DNA of 64,000 bases from Aedoeadaptatus ivorii (GCF_900638585.1 NZ_LR134523.1:1276501-1340500); one strand, 5' to 3'; counted from the stretch's first letter, positions 33,194 to 42,854 are shown. The notes: generated from the sequence alone by a model not told the origin. Numbers and translations: made by a program.

Positions 33194-34705
33194 TTATTCT
33201 TCTTCGCTTTCTTCGTCCCAGCTTTCCACATCTTGGCCTTCCAAGGGTTTCATGGTGGGGAAGAAGAGAATGTCGCGTATGCTAGTTTGGTCGGTCAAAA
33301 GCATAATGACGCGGTCGATGCCGACGCCCAGGCCGCCGGTGGGAGGCATGCCGACTTCGATGGCGTTGATAAAGTCGTAATCCATGGGGTGGGCTTCGTC
33401 GTCGCCCTTTTCCTGGTCTTTGACTTGCTCTTCGAAGCGCTCTCTTTGGTCGATCGGGTCGTTCAACTCGCTAAAGGCATTGGCGATTTCCCACGTGTTG
33501 ATAAATGCCTCGAATCGCCGGGTGATCCGGGGATCTTCGGGGTCGCGCTTGGCGAGGGGCGACACTTCTACGGGGTGGCCCGTAATAAAAGTGGGCTGCA
33601 CCATATGTTCCTCGCAGTATTCCTCGAACATTTCGCTGATGACGTGACCGCGGGTCCAGAAGGGCTGTACCTCGAGGCCCTTTTCCTTGGCCACGGCGAG
33701 GGCCTCTTCGTCGGTTTCGATGGCATCGAAGTCCACGCCGCTGTATTCTTTGACGGCATCCTGCATGCGAATGCGCTTCCACGGCGGGGTAAGGTCCAAT
33801 GTCTTGCCCTGGTATTCGATGACGGCGCTCCCGAGGACTTCTTCGGCGCAGAATGCCACCAGTTCTTCGGTGATGCGCATCATTTCGTCCATATCCACAT
33901 AGGCCTGGTAGAGTTCCATATTGGTGAATTCGGGATTGTGACGGGCGTCCATTCCCTCGTTGCGGAACATTTTTCCCATTTCATAGACTTTGTCGAAGCC
34001 GCCGACGATAAGACGCTTTAAGAAGAGTTCGTTGGCGATCCGCATTTGCAGGTCGATGTCCAGCGCGTTGTGGTGGGTCAGGAAGGGACGGGCATTGGCG
34101 CCGCCGGCCACATTGCCGAGAATGGGGGTTTCCACTTCCAAAAATCCGCGCGCGTCGAGGAATTTGCGTACCGCCTTGATGATGGCGCTGCGCTTAAAGA
34201 ATACTTCCTTGACCTCGGGATTGACGATCAGGTCTACGTAGCGCTGGCGATACCGAAGGTCCATGTCTTTGAGGCCGTGGAATTTTTCGGGCAGCACCTG
34301 AATGCTCTTCGAGAGCAGCTGTACCGCTTTCGCCTCGACGGAGATCGCGCCCGCCTGGGTGCGAATGACTTCGCCCTTTACGCCGAGAAAATCCCCCACG
34401 TCCACACCTTTGATGACTTCGTATTCTTCTTCGAGATTGTTTTTCTTGGCGAAGATCTGAACCTGTCCGTAGGTGTCCAGAATGTCCAAGAAGGCGATCT
34501 TGCCGTGGCGTCTTTTGCTGATGACCCGGCCGGCGACCGATACGGTCTTGCCTTCCATCTCGTCGAAATTGTCTACGATGGCGTTCGTGTAGGTGTCTAC
34601 ATCGTACTTCTCCGCCAAATAGGGACTGTTGCCTTCGTCGATCAGGTTTTGGACCTTCTCGAGCTTTCTGTCCCTAACTTCGCTGCTCTTTTGACCTTGT
34701 GCCAT
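33194..34705 (-). CDS. lysS: Lysyl-tRNA synthetase (class II)
   Basis: 503 residues. N-terminal OB-fold anticodon-binding domain to about residue 150, then the class II core with FRNEGMDARHNPEFT (motif 2) and GLGVGIDRVIMLLT (motif 3). ATG at 34705 follows GGGAGG. It lies 23 bases after greA and ends at a clear terminator, so the two form an operon. Confidence 0.97.
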   Translation of the reverse strand: MAQGQKSSEVRDRKLEKVQNLIDEGNSPYLAEKYDVDTYTNAIVDNFDEMEGKTVSVAGRVISKRRHGKIAFLDILDTYGQVQIFAKKNNLEEEYEVIKGVDVGDFLGVKGEVIRTQAGAISVEAKAVQLLSKSIQVLPEKFHGLKDMDLRYRQRYVDLIVNPEVKEVFFKRSAIIKAVRKFLDARGFLEVETPILGNVAGGANARPFLTHHNALDIDLQMRIANELFLKRLIVGGFDKVYEMGKMFRNEGMDARHNPEFTNMELYQAYVDMDEMMRITEELVAFCAEEVLGSAVIEYQGKTLDLTPPWKRIRMQDAVKEYSGVDFDAIETDEEALAVAKEKGLEVQPFWTRGHVISEMFEEYCEEHMVQPTFITGHPVEVSPLAKRDPEDPRITRRFEAFINTWEIANAFSELNDPIDQRERFEEQVKDQEKGDDEAHPMDYDFINAIEVGMPPTGGLGVGIDRVIMLLTDQTSIRDILFFPTMKPLEGQDVESWDEESEEE

Positions 34706-34728
34706 TTTCTGCCTCCCGCTATTGTCTA

Positions 34729-35205
34729 TCAAATCGATATCTTCAGCACTTCCAGTTGAACCTTGCCCTGGGGCACTTCGATTTCCGCCACATCGCCGAC
34801 GCTTTTGCCCATAAGGCCCGCGCCGATGGGGCTTTCGTTGGAGATCTTGCCTTCCAGGGGATCGGCTTCCGCACTGCCTACTATATCATAGGTGTCCTCA
34901 TCGCCGGTCTCGATATCTTTGACGACGACGGTGGAACCGACATTGACGATGTCTTCGTTCAGGTCGTCTTCTTTGACGACCTTGGCATTTCTCGCCATAT
35001 ATTCGAGCTTTGCGATGCGCTCTTCCACTTGCGCCTGCTCGTTTTTCGCCTCATCGTATTCCGAGTTTTCCGAGAGGTCGCCGTAGCCCAACGCCACTTT
35101 GATCCGTTCGGCCACTTCTTTGCGTCGAACGGTCTTTAAGTATTCGATTTCGTCCTCGATCTTTTGCAGACCTTCCTCGGTAATAAATACGTCCTTATCT
35201 ACCAT
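34729..35205 (-). CDS. greA: Transcription elongation factor GreA
   Basis: 158 residues: N-terminal coiled coil with [16 protein letters not shown] carrying the acidic tip that stimulates RNA cleavage, and a C-terminal FKBP-like domain with [18 protein letters not shown]. Rescues backtracked RNA polymerase. ATG at 35205 follows GGGAGTG; a longer frame extends upstream without a site. Driven by a consensus promoter in the preceding gap. Confidence 0.96.
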   Translation of the reverse strand: MVDKDVFITEEGLQKIEDEIEYLKTVRRKEVAERIKVALGYGDLSENSEYDEAKNEQAQVEERIAKLEYMARNAKVVKEDDLNEDIVNVGSTVVVKDIETGDEDTYDIVGSAEADPLEGKISNESPIGAGLMGKSVGDVAEIEVPQGKVQLEVLKISI

Positions 35206-35251
35206 TTGATCACTCCCATTCGGCGATGCGCTCGCCTTTCTATCCATTTAT

Positions 35252-35278
35252 TAAGAAAGGACCCGCAATTGGGTCCCG
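35252..35278 (-). terminator. Hairpin in the dusB-greA gap
   Basis: Stem GGACCC/GGGTCC around AATTGC with a weak T-run on the minus strand. It lies downstream of the greA promoter, so it may be an attenuator as well as a terminator for dusB. Confidence 0.55.
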
Positions 35279-35294
35279 GTACTCAAGTTTCCCC

Positions 35295-35323
35295 ATTATA
35301 TAAAAAATGGCTTTTTCTGTCAA
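35295..35323 (-). promoter_or_regulatory. Consensus promoter of greA-lysS
   Basis: Minus strand TTGACA (35318-35323), 17-base spacer, TATAAT (35295-35300): a perfect housekeeping promoter. Confidence 0.9.
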
Positions 35324-35333
35324 TCGGGCGGGG

Positions 35334-36278
35334 CTATTCTACGGGGATCGCGTCCAAAAATTTTAAGATCTCCGCCTCGGTGGCAAGCGAAAGGATTTCT
35401 GCGCGCAGTTTTTTTGCGCCGGGAAAGCCCTTCAGATAGCCGATAAAATGCTTGCGCATCTCGACCACGCCCAGCCGCTCTCCCTTTTGCGCCACGCTCC
35501 AGGCGAGGTGGGTCTTGGCGACGCGCAGGATCTCCGCATCCGATATCGGTAGGGGGTCCTCGCCTAAAAGGAACCGCTTACAGTCGCGAAATAAAAAGGG
35601 ATTGCCGATGACGCCCCGCCCTATGGCGACACCCGCCACGCCGTAGTCCCGTGCATGGGCGATGTCTTCGGCCCGGGCGATGTCGCCGTTTCCGATGACG
35701 GGGATCGTCACCGCATTCGAAACGCGGCCGATAAAATCCCAATCGGCGAGGCCGCTGTAATACGCCTCGCGGCTCCTTCCGTGCACGGTAAGGGCCGAGA
35801 TGCCCGCATCTTGGGCGATTTTGGCGATCTCGAACCCCTGCGTCTCCCCTTCCAAAAAGCCCTTTCGAACCTTTACGGTGACGGGCACGGAGGAGGCCTT
35901 GACGGCGGCTTCCATCATCGCCTTAGCCCGGGGCAGATCCCGCATAAGCGCGCTTCCGGCGCCGGTCTTTACGATTTTCGGCGCGGGACAGCCCATATTG
36001 AGGTCCACGAAGGCGAACGCGTCGAGCCCGCCGCTTTCAGAAAGGTCCGCGAGAACCTGCTCCAAAATTGCGGGATCCTCGCCGAATAGCTGCAGCCCCA
36101 CCGGTGCCTCGTCCTCTGCCACCGCCATCAGCCGCTTCGTCTTTTTGTCTCCGTAATAAAGCGCCTTGACGCTTACCATCTCGGTGGTGGCGTAGTCCAT
36201 CCCGTAACGGGAGGCAATTCGCCGAAAGCTGAGATCGGTATAGCCAGCCATAGGCGCCAGTGCGATCGTAAATTTCAT
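35334..36278 (-). CDS. dusB: tRNA-dihydrouridine synthase
   Basis: 314 residues, FMN TIM barrel. N-terminal ALAPMAGYTDLSFR, catalytic Cys in MGCPAPKI, and GIGRGVIGNPFLF are Dus signatures. Reduces uridines in tRNA. It starts directly after the coaX stop with no gap, so the two are coupled. DusB is likely by sequence but the subgroup is not proved. Confidence 0.92.
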   Translation of the reverse strand: MKFTIALAPMAGYTDLSFRRIASRYGMDYATTEMVSVKALYYGDKKTKRLMAVAEDEAPVGLQLFGEDPAILEQVLADLSESGGLDAFAFVDLNMGCPAPKIVKTGAGSALMRDLPRAKAMMEAAVKASSVPVTVKVRKGFLEGETQGFEIAKIAQDAGISALTVHGRSREAYYSGLADWDFIGRVSNAVTIPVIGNGDIARAEDIAHARDYGVAGVAIGRGVIGNPFLFRDCKRFLLGEDPLPISDAEILRVAKTHLAWSVAQKGERLGVVEMRKHFIGYLKGFPGAKKLRAEILSLATEAEILKFLDAIPVE

Positions 36279-37052
36279 TTAACGGTTCAACTCATAGAGA
36301 ATGCGCAGGCCGTCCAACGTCAGGTCCCGATCGATAAGGATGTCGTAGATGCTGTCGGAGACCAAGAGATTGGCAAACCCGCCGGTGGCGATGATCTTGA
36401 GTTCGTCGGGTCCCAAGCCCATCTCGCGAATGATATGGGTGACGATGCCGTCGATCATCGACGAAAATCCGTAGTAGAGCCCGTTTTGCATACTGCTCAC
36501 GGTGGTCTTTCCGATGACCTTCTCGGGCTTGATGATCTCGATTTTGGGGAGCTTCGAGGTTCTCGACACCAGGGCATCCGCCGAGATGCTGATGCCCGGT
36601 ATAATCAACCCGCCCAAATAGTTCTTCTTATCGTCGACCACACAGAAGGTGACCGCCGTGCCCAGATCGATGATAATGCACGGTCCGCCATAGCGTTCAA
36701 TCGCCGCCACGGCGTTTACGATCCGGTCCGCCCCCACTTCCCTGGGGTTGTCGTAGCGGATGTTGATGCCGGTCTTTACGCCCACGCCCACGACGATGGG
36801 GTATTGGTGGAAGTATTTGATCACCATATTCTGCAGCGTATACATTAAGTTCGGCACCACCGAGGAGATGATAACCGCCTCTATATCGACGGGTTTCAGC
36901 TGCACATTGTCCAGTATTTGCGTAATCAACATGCCGAATTCGTCGCTGGTCTTGGATTGGTCCGAGGAGATCCGCCAGTCGTGGATCAATTCCTCGCCCT
37001 TATAGGCTCCGAAGACGATATTTGTGTTTCCGACGTCTATGACTAATAACAT
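36279..37052 (-). CDS. coaX: Type III pantothenate kinase
   Basis: 257 residues of the ASKHA fold. VIDVGNTNIVFGAYKG at the start is the phosphate loop, IIDLGTAVTFCVVD the second, with GADRIVNAVAA between. First step of CoA synthesis; type III enzymes are not inhibited by CoA. Downstream of an ECF S component (18-bp gap) and directly upstream of dusB. Confidence 0.96.
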   Translation of the reverse strand: MLLVIDVGNTNIVFGAYKGEELIHDWRISSDQSKTSDEFGMLITQILDNVQLKPVDIEAVIISSVVPNLMYTLQNMVIKYFHQYPIVVGVGVKTGINIRYDNPREVGADRIVNAVAAIERYGGPCIIIDLGTAVTFCVVDDKKNYLGGLIIPGISISADALVSRTSKLPKIEIIKPEKVIGKTTVSSMQNGLYYGFSSMIDGIVTHIIREMGLGPDELKIIATGGFANLLVSDSIYDILIDRDLTLDGLRILYELNR

Positions 37053-37070
37053 ATCTCACCTGACTGTCCG

Positions 37071-37841
37071 TTATTTTTTCTTGATACTTGCCAATCGGGC
37101 GGTCACCACGCCGGTCGTAATGATCGCCGCCAGAATGCCCTCGGGCACGCCCGATGTGATAATGGTGCCGAAGATCACCGTGTTCACCACTTCCATAGAG
37201 GCGCCTACGCCCTTTACAAATTCCTCCGCAAAAAAGATATAAATGCCGCTCATCACCATCGCCGAGTGGAAGATGGTCGATACAAAGGCGGCGAGCACCA
37301 CCGCGGCACTTTTGGACTCGGACTTCCACATGCCGTAGAAGAGCCCCGCAGAAAGGAGGAGAAAGAAGATATTGAGAAAGAACGACGCGCCGTATTCGCC
37401 CGCCGAAATATTGCCCCATAGGCCGCGAAGCAAAAAGGCCAGGGCGCCGATCCAGCACAAAATCCCCACCTTTTTCAGCGCGTTGCCGTCGATCTTTCGG
37501 AAGCCCGCATATAGATAATAGCTCACGATGCCCAAGAGGACGCGGGGCAGGATCGAAATCAGCGGATTGTAGAATACGATCGAAATCGGCGTCGGTCGGG
37601 TGATGGCGTTAAACAGGGAGCTGAGTCCGAAGATCAAACCCACGAACCCGCCCACCACCGGCCCCTCCAAAAAGGCGGCGACGAGGACGGGAATGTGCAT
37701 GGTGGTCGCATTCAAGGGCCCGATGGGAACAAAGCCCAAGGGCGTCAGTCCCAATACGACGGTGATCGCCCCCAAAATGCCGATAATGACGATCTGCCGC
37801 GTCGACAGCAGCCCGTCCTTCTTGCCTTTGTGTGTTTGCAT
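37071..37841 (-). CDS. ECF transporter S component, candidate pantothenate importer
   Basis: 256 residues with about seven membrane spans. STRQIVIIGILGAITVVLG and PLNATTMHIPVLVAAFLEGPVVGGFVGLIFG are typical of ECF S components. It lies 18 bases upstream of coaX on the same strand, so pantothenate or a related precursor is the natural guess for its substrate. ATG near TTTCCCTCC complement (GGAGGGAAA). Energising subunits are not in the window. Confidence 0.8.
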   Translation of the reverse strand: MQTHKGKKDGLLSTRQIVIIGILGAITVVLGLTPLGFVPIGPLNATTMHIPVLVAAFLEGPVVGGFVGLIFGLSSLFNAITRPTPISIVFYNPLISILPRVLLGIVSYYLYAGFRKIDGNALKKVGILCWIGALAFLLRGLWGNISAGEYGASFFLNIFFLLLSAGLFYGMWKSESKSAAVVLAAFVSTIFHSAMVMSGIYIFFAEEFVKGVGASMEVVNTVIFGTIITSGVPEGILAAIITTGVVTARLASIKKK

Positions 37842-37877
37842 AGTTTCCCTCCGATCCGGTTCCCCACGGGATACCGG

Positions 37878-38825
37878 TCATATAGTTTCGCTCGCTGTAT
37901 TATCTTTTTGTACGCTGTAAATGCCGTTTGCCACCGCCCGTGCGAGCACCTTGGGCAGATAGTGGCCGGCGGCCTGCATAGAGATGTCGACCTCGTTGGT
38001 GGCGAGAGAAAAGATCGTATCGCCGTCGAGTTCGGTGTGTACCGGTTGAATGCTTCGGGCGAGGCCGTTGTGGCTCCTACCCGCGAGCTTACAGAGCGCG
38101 GTCTTATCGAATTTTCCGTTGGTCGCGACGATGGCGAGGGTCGTATTTTTGTGTCCCGCCTCGGCAAAGGATAAGGGCCCCCGAAGTAGCGCTTCCTCAA
38201 AGGGCACCGCCTCGCCGTCCACCACGGGCATGGCGAGGGCGCGTCCCGCTTCGGCATCGTAAATATTGCCGAAGGCATTCACCGCGACGATGGCGGCAAA
38301 TACCGCATCGCCCACCTGTATGGCGGCGGAGCCGATGCCGGATTTCTTTGCGTATTCTGTGCCCATGCTCTTTGCCGCCGTGCAACCGCAACCGGCGCCC
38401 ACCGAACCTTGTCGTCTCATTTCGGTACTCGCCTGGTTGTAGGCCGAAAGGCCCATTTCCATATCGGGCCATACGTCGGGGTTTTTGTAGGTCAAGTCGA
38501 AGAGAATGGCCGAGGGGACGATGGGGACGATTCCCACGCCCACGGAATAGCCGATGCCGTCGGCGCGCAAGCCGCGCATTACGCCGCTCGCCGCCTCGAG
38601 TCCATAGGCGGAGCCACCGCTTAAGACCACGGCGTGCACCGTATCCATGGCGTATTCGGGCCGCAGCAAGATACACTCCCGGGTGCCGGGTCCGCCGCCG
38701 CGTACATCGACGCCGGCGGTGGTGCCCGCCGGAGGCACGACGACCGTCACGCCGGTGCCGCCCTCCGCATCTTCCATATGTCCCACGGCGATGCCGGGAA
38801 CGTCGGTTATATGTCCGGAATACAT
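37878..38825 (-). CDS. P1-family (DmpA-like) peptidase
   Basis: 315 residues. The Ntn-like family of DmpA and BapA aminopeptidases, which cleave themselves to expose the nucleophile. N-terminal GHITDVPGIAVGH, LSGGSAYGLEAASGV, GSVGAGCGCTA and the expected cleavage/nucleophile site KNTTLAIVATN are seen, then RSIQPVHTELDGDTIF. Acts on N-terminal or beta-amino residues. ATG follows AGAGGTG. Gap of 36 bases to the ECF gene; may share its transcript. Confidence 0.88.
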   Translation of the reverse strand: MYSGHITDVPGIAVGHMEDAEGGTGVTVVVPPAGTTAGVDVRGGGPGTRECILLRPEYAMDTVHAVVLSGGSAYGLEAASGVMRGLRADGIGYSVGVGIVPIVPSAILFDLTYKNPDVWPDMEMGLSAYNQASTEMRRQGSVGAGCGCTAAKSMGTEYAKKSGIGSAAIQVGDAVFAAIVAVNAFGNIYDAEAGRALAMPVVDGEAVPFEEALLRGPLSFAEAGHKNTTLAIVATNGKFDKTALCKLAGRSHNGLARSIQPVHTELDGDTIFSLATNEVDISMQAAGHYLPKVLARAVANGIYSVQKDNTASETI

Positions 38826-38906
38826 ATTACACCTCTTTCACGCGAAACGATTATACCATAACTATACGGGGTTTCTACCCGGTATGTAAAAATTTTAACA
38901 GGACGC

Positions 38907-38967
38907 CGCCTATATTTCTAATATCCGTCTAATTCTCGCGGAGAATTTGCCCGAACGCCTATATTTC
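38907..38967. promoter_or_regulatory. Palindrome flanked by 12-bp direct repeats upstream of PBP gene
   Basis: CGCCTATATTTC occurs at 38907-38918 and 38956-38967. Between them is the perfect inverted repeat AATTCTC-GCG-GAGAATT (38931-38947). The arrangement suggests a regulator-binding region for one or both divergent genes. Confidence 0.4.
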
Positions 38968-39001
38968 ACAGAATCTTATGCCTCTCTCTGTGCCCTTTTG
39001 G

Positions 39002-39007
39002 TATAAT
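39002..39007 (+). promoter_or_regulatory. -10 element of the PBP gene
   Basis: TATAAT about 25 bases before the ATG, after GG. No good -35 is seen at the standard distance. Confidence 0.5.
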
Positions 39008-39031
39008 AGTCAAATATAGAAGGAGGTTTCT

Positions 39032-41458
39032 ATGACAAGAAAGACCAGAGCGGAGGGGCGCGAAGCCCATTCCCTGCGTTGGAGCTCCGCCTTCAAGATC
39101 TTATTTTTAATCATTATTATAATCGGGATCACGACGGCCGGGCTGGCCGCGGCCTATGCCGTTACCGCCATCAGCCAATCGCCTGAGATTGACCCCACAA
39201 ATGTACGCGAGGCCATCGCCGAGACATCGGTCGTTTTGGACAAAAACGGCGATCCGGTGGAAAAACTCGTGCAGAACGAATTTAGCGAATACGTGCCGAT
39301 CGACAAAATGCCCGAGCACTTAAAACAGGCGGCCGTCGCCATCGAAGACCAGCGGTTTTACGAGCACAACGGCGTCGACTTTCGCCGGCTGATTTCCGCC
39401 ACGGTGCGGAACCTGCGGAATATGAGCTTCTCCCAGGGGGGATCCACCATCACCATGCAGGTGGCAAAAAACCTCTATACCTCGCAGGTACAGAGCTTTG
39501 CGCGAAAGTTTCAGGACATCTACTACGCCTTTCAACTGGAGAGCAATCTGAGCAAAGAACAGATCCTCGAGGCGTATTTGAACTCCGCCGCCTTCTCCAA
39601 GGGCACCATCGGCGTACAGGCCGCCGCCAAGACCTTTTTCGACAAAGACGTGTCGGATCTCACCTTGGCGGAATCCGCCATGATTATCGGCATCACCAAC
39701 CGCCCTTCGGACTATACGCCCTATAAGCTCGCCCCCTTCGAGGACGGCGAGGGCATCGACAACCTCGAAATTACGCTGGTGGCGGCGGACTCGCTGGGCG
39801 AAGAATCCACCGATCGGGACAAGGAACTCGGCAAGGCACTCTTCGAGGCCGACGAGATCGACTCCTTCGAATACAGCCAAGTCTTATCGGGCGATATGCT
39901 CGTGCGCAAGGCGGTGTCGAATCCCACCAGCAAAAAGCGGCAAAAGCTGATCCTGCATAAAATGCACGATCTGGGTATGATCGAAGAATCTACCATGACC
40001 GCCGCCATCGACGAGCCCATAGAGCTGGATCTCGGCGCGAGAACCACCAAGGGCATCTCCTCGTATTATGTGGATGCCGTCAAAGACGAAGTGCTCGACA
40101 TCCTCAAAGAACAGGGACACGACTCGAAAGAGGCGCAGCAAATTCTCTACAACGGCGGTCTGCGCATAGAAACCCCCATGGATCTGGATATCCAAAAGAT
40201 CGTCGAGGAAAAAGTAAGCCAGAATACCTACTTCCCCGGCCGCCACAAGGACAAAAAAGGCATCATTCAGCCCCAGGTCGGGATCGTCATTATGGACCAC
40301 CAGACCGGACGCGTCGCTTCGATTGTCGGCGGAAGGGGCATCGGCGGCAACAACATCCTAAACCGCGCCAAAAACCCGCGCCAGCCCGGTTCGGCAATCA
40401 AGCCCATCGGCCCCTATCTCGCCCTCTTTAACAAGGGGGGTACCGCGGGCGATGTGTACCGTGACCTGCCGCGCCCCGGCGGCTGGCCCAAAAACTCCAC
40501 GGGGTATAAGGGCTATACCACCGTGCGGAATCTGATCGTCAACTCGTCGAATGTCGGCGCCTATCTCGTCGGCAAGGGACTCGCCAAAGGCGAGGACGAG
40601 GCGAGCAAGATGATGATCGAAAATCTGGAAAAGATGAATGTCAGCTCTATCGTAGAGCCTGAAGACAACGAGCGCTACGTCAATATCGACACCAAAAAAT
40701 ACAACGATATGAACCTCGCCTCCCTCACACTCGGCGGCATGACGGTGGGAATCAGTCCCCTGGAAATGGCGGGCGCATTCAGTACCTTCCCCAATCAAGG
40801 CAACTTTATCGCTCCCTCCTTTGTCGACAAGATCACCGACAAAAGCGGCAAGGTCATCTACGAAAACCCCCGGGAAGAAGTGGAAATCATCTCGCCCCAA
40901 AACGCCTATATTATGACCGATATCTTAGAGAACGTCGTCAGCCGCGGTACCGGTACCTACGCAAACTTCTCCGGCATGCACATCGCCGGCAAGACCGGTA
41001 CCACCAACCGCAAGCGCGACAGCTGGTTTGTGGGCTATACCCCCTACTACACGGCATCGGTCTGGATCGGAAACGACGACAACACGCCCCTATGGGACTA
41101 CTCCCGTATGGCGGCGAGACTGTGGCGGGCGATTATGTCCGACGTGCACAAAGATCTCGCGGACAAAAAGTTCGAGGCGCCGGAAGACGGCCTGTACCGC
41201 AAATATATTCCGGTGGCGGGCTATACCGAACTCTTTGCCGAAAGCACCGCCCCCAGCGGCCTGAGAAACCTCTATAAGAACATTCCTCCGAAGCCCAAAA
41301 AGCCGAAGGTGGAAAAGAAAGAGGACAATCAGGAACAGAACGATAACAATAACAACGGCAACAGCCAGCAACAGGGCCAAGGACAAGGTCAGGGTCAAGG
41401 TCAAGGACAAGGACAAGGACAAGGCCAGGGCCAAGGACAAGGCGATCAACAAAACTAG
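39032..41458 (+). CDS. Class A penicillin-binding protein (PBP1A-like)
   Basis: 808 residues. One membrane anchor (about 22-45), then the glycosyltransferase domain with catalytic Glu105 in EDQRFYEH and GGSTITMQVAKNLY, then the transpeptidase domain with the active Ser in GSAIKP, SSNVG and KTGTT. The C-terminal tail after about residue 755 is first Lys/Glu/Asn-rich and ends in about 12 Gly-Gln pairs. Polymerises and cross-links peptidoglycan. ATG follows AGAAGGAGG. The Gly-Gln tail is coded by a hexanucleotide tandem repeat. Confidence 0.95.
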   Translation: MTRKTRAEGREAHSLRWSSAFKILFLIIIIIGITTAGLAAAYAVTAISQSPEIDPTNVREAIAETSVVLDKNGDPVEKLVQNEFSEYVPIDKMPEHLKQAAVAIEDQRFYEHNGVDFRRLISATVRNLRNMSFSQGGSTITMQVAKNLYTSQVQSFARKFQDIYYAFQLESNLSKEQILEAYLNSAAFSKGTIGVQAAAKTFFDKDVSDLTLAESAMIIGITNRPSDYTPYKLAPFEDGEGIDNLEITLVAADSLGEESTDRDKELGKALFEADEIDSFEYSQVLSGDMLVRKAVSNPTSKKRQKLILHKMHDLGMIEESTMTAAIDEPIELDLGARTTKGISSYYVDAVKDEVLDILKEQGHDSKEAQQILYNGGLRIETPMDLDIQKIVEEKVSQNTYFPGRHKDKKGIIQPQVGIVIMDHQTGRVASIVGGRGIGGNNILNRAKNPRQPGSAIKPIGPYLALFNKGGTAGDVYRDLPRPGGWPKNSTGYKGYTTVRNLIVNSSNVGAYLVGKGLAKGEDEASKMMIENLEKMNVSSIVEPEDNERYVNIDTKKYNDMNLASLTLGGMTVGISPLEMAGAFSTFPNQGNFIAPSFVDKITDKSGKVIYENPREEVEIISPQNAYIMTDILENVVSRGTGTYANFSGMHIAGKTGTTNRKRDSWFVGYTPYYTASVWIGNDDNTPLWDYSRMAARLWRAIMSDVHKDLADKKFEAPEDGLYRKYIPVAGYTELFAESTAPSGLRNLYKNIPPKPKKPKVEKKEDNQEQNDNNNNGNSQQQGQGQGQGQGQGQGQGQGQGQGQGDQQN
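41374..41443 (+). repeat. Hexanucleotide tandem repeat coding Gly-Gln
   Basis: About a dozen copies of GGNCAA/GGNCAG at the 3' end of the PBP gene. The third codon base varies between units, so it is an imperfect microsatellite. Confidence 0.85.
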
Positions 41459-41488
41459 AAAAGGTGCGGACAATCCGCACCTTTTTTT
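41459..41488 (+). terminator. Terminator of PBP gene
   Basis: Stem AAAGGTGCGGA/TCCGCACCTTT followed by T-run. Confidence 0.9.
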
Positions 41489-41501
41489 ATTTTGGGCATA
41501 C

Positions 41502-41530
41502 AAAAAGAGCCTCTCGGGAGGCTCTTTTTT
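41502..41530 (-). terminator. Terminator of thiMEDC operon
   Basis: Stem AGAGCCTC/GAGGCTCT with A- and T-runs on both sides, past the thiC stop on the minus strand. Confidence 0.9.
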
Positions 41531-41551
41531 TGCCGCGATTCTTTTGTGGGC

Positions 41552-42853
41552 TTAGAGGATATCTACTTTTTCTCCGCTGAGCGCCTTGTTCATGCTGCGC
41601 ACGGCACAGAACTTGCCGCACATGGAGCAGGTTTCTTCCACTTCGGGGCTTCGTTCGTCGCGCACGCGGCGTGCGGTTTCGGGATCCATGGCGTGGGCGA
41701 ACATCTTCTCCCAGTCCAATTCCCGGCGCGCATCCCCCATGGCGTCGTCTTCGTCGCGGGCACCGGGAACGCCCTTGGCGATATCCGCGGCGTGAGCGGC
41801 GATCTTCGAGGCCATAATGCCCGCCTTGACATCCGCCGCATTGGGAAGCGCCAAGTGTTCCGCCGGGGTTACATAGCAGAGGAAGGCGGCGCCGTGGGCA
41901 GCGGCCACCGCCCCGCCGATGGCGGCGGTGATGTGGTCATAGCCCGGTGCGATGTCGGTAACCAAGGGTCCCAATACGTAGAAGGGCGCGCCGGCACAGA
42001 TGGTCTGTTGAATTTCCATATTGGCGGCGACTTCGTTTAGGGGCACGTGTCCCGGTCCTTCGACCATGACCTGCACGTCTTTTTCCCATGCGCGCTTGGT
42101 CAGCTCGCCCAAACGTACCAGCTCTTCGATCTGCAGCAGATCGCCCGCATCGGCGAGACAGCCGGGGCGTGCGCCGTCGCCCAAAGAGATGGTCATATCG
42201 TATTCGCGGCAGATGTCGAGGATTTCGTCATAGTATTCGAAGAAGGGGTTTTCTTCGCCGGTCATGCTCATCCACGCAAAGATCAAAGACCCTCCGCGGG
42301 ATACGATATTGGTCTTTCTGCCGAAGCGCTTCAGTTGTTCCACCGTGCGCTTGGTCAGGCCGCAGTGCAGGGTGACGAAGTCGACCCCGTCTTCCCCGTG
42401 GGCGCGGATGACTTCCAAAAAGTCCTCGGCGGTAAGTTCGCCCAGATCGCGTTGGTGATAGATGACCGAGTCGTAGATCGGCACGGTACCGATCATCGCC
42501 GGGCACTCGTCGGTGAGCTTGTTGCGGAAGATCTTGGTGTCTCCATGGGTCGAGAGGTCCATGATGGCATCCGCCCCGAGTTCCACAGCGTGGTTTACTT
42601 TTTCCATCTCCGATTCCCAGTCGGCGACGTCGCGGGAAACCCCGAGGTTGACATTGATCTTGGTCTTTAACATAGAACCGATGCCCGCGGGATCTAAGCT
42701 CTTGTGGTTTTTATTGGCGGGAATGGCGACCTTGCCTTCCGCCACCCAGGCGCGAATCTCTTCCGCCGTGCGGTTTTCCTTTTCGGCGACGATTTCCATC
42801 TCACGGGTGATAATCCCCTGTCTTGCCGCGTCCATTTGTGTTGCGTATGCCAT
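41552..42853 (-). CDS. thiC: HMP-phosphate synthase ThiC
   Basis: 433 residues, the short form usual in anaerobic bacteria. Converts aminoimidazole ribotide to HMP phosphate with a radical SAM reaction. The C-terminal CSMCGKFC (Cys-x2-Cys-x4-Cys type) binds the [4Fe-4S] cluster. NVNLGVSRD near residue 73 and [11 protein letters not shown] are conserved active-site sequences. Last gene of thiM-thiE-thiD-thiC. ATG follows AGGAGG. Confidence 0.97.
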   Translation of the reverse strand: MAYATQMDAARQGIITREMEIVAEKENRTAEEIRAWVAEGKVAIPANKNHKSLDPAGIGSMLKTKINVNLGVSRDVADWESEMEKVNHAVELGADAIMDLSTHGDTKIFRNKLTDECPAMIGTVPIYDSVIYHQRDLGELTAEDFLEVIRAHGEDGVDFVTLHCGLTKRTVEQLKRFGRKTNIVSRGGSLIFAWMSMTGEENPFFEYYDEILDICREYDMTISLGDGARPGCLADAGDLLQIEELVRLGELTKRAWEKDVQVMVEGPGHVPLNEVAANMEIQQTICAGAPFYVLGPLVTDIAPGYDHITAAIGGAVAAAHGAAFLCYVTPAEHLALPNAADVKAGIMASKIAAHAADIAKGVPGARDEDDAMGDARRELDWEKMFAHAMDPETARRVRDERSPEVEETCSMCGKFCAVRSMNKALSGEKVDIL

Positions 42854-42854
42854 T

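Noticed and set aside
35252-35290. T-box leader for lysS
   Set aside because: The GGGTCC element looked similar, but the T-box sequence, specifier loop and length are missing.
41374-41443. Possible CRISPR-like short repeat array
   Set aside because: Units are 6 bases without spacers and lie in frame inside the PBP gene.
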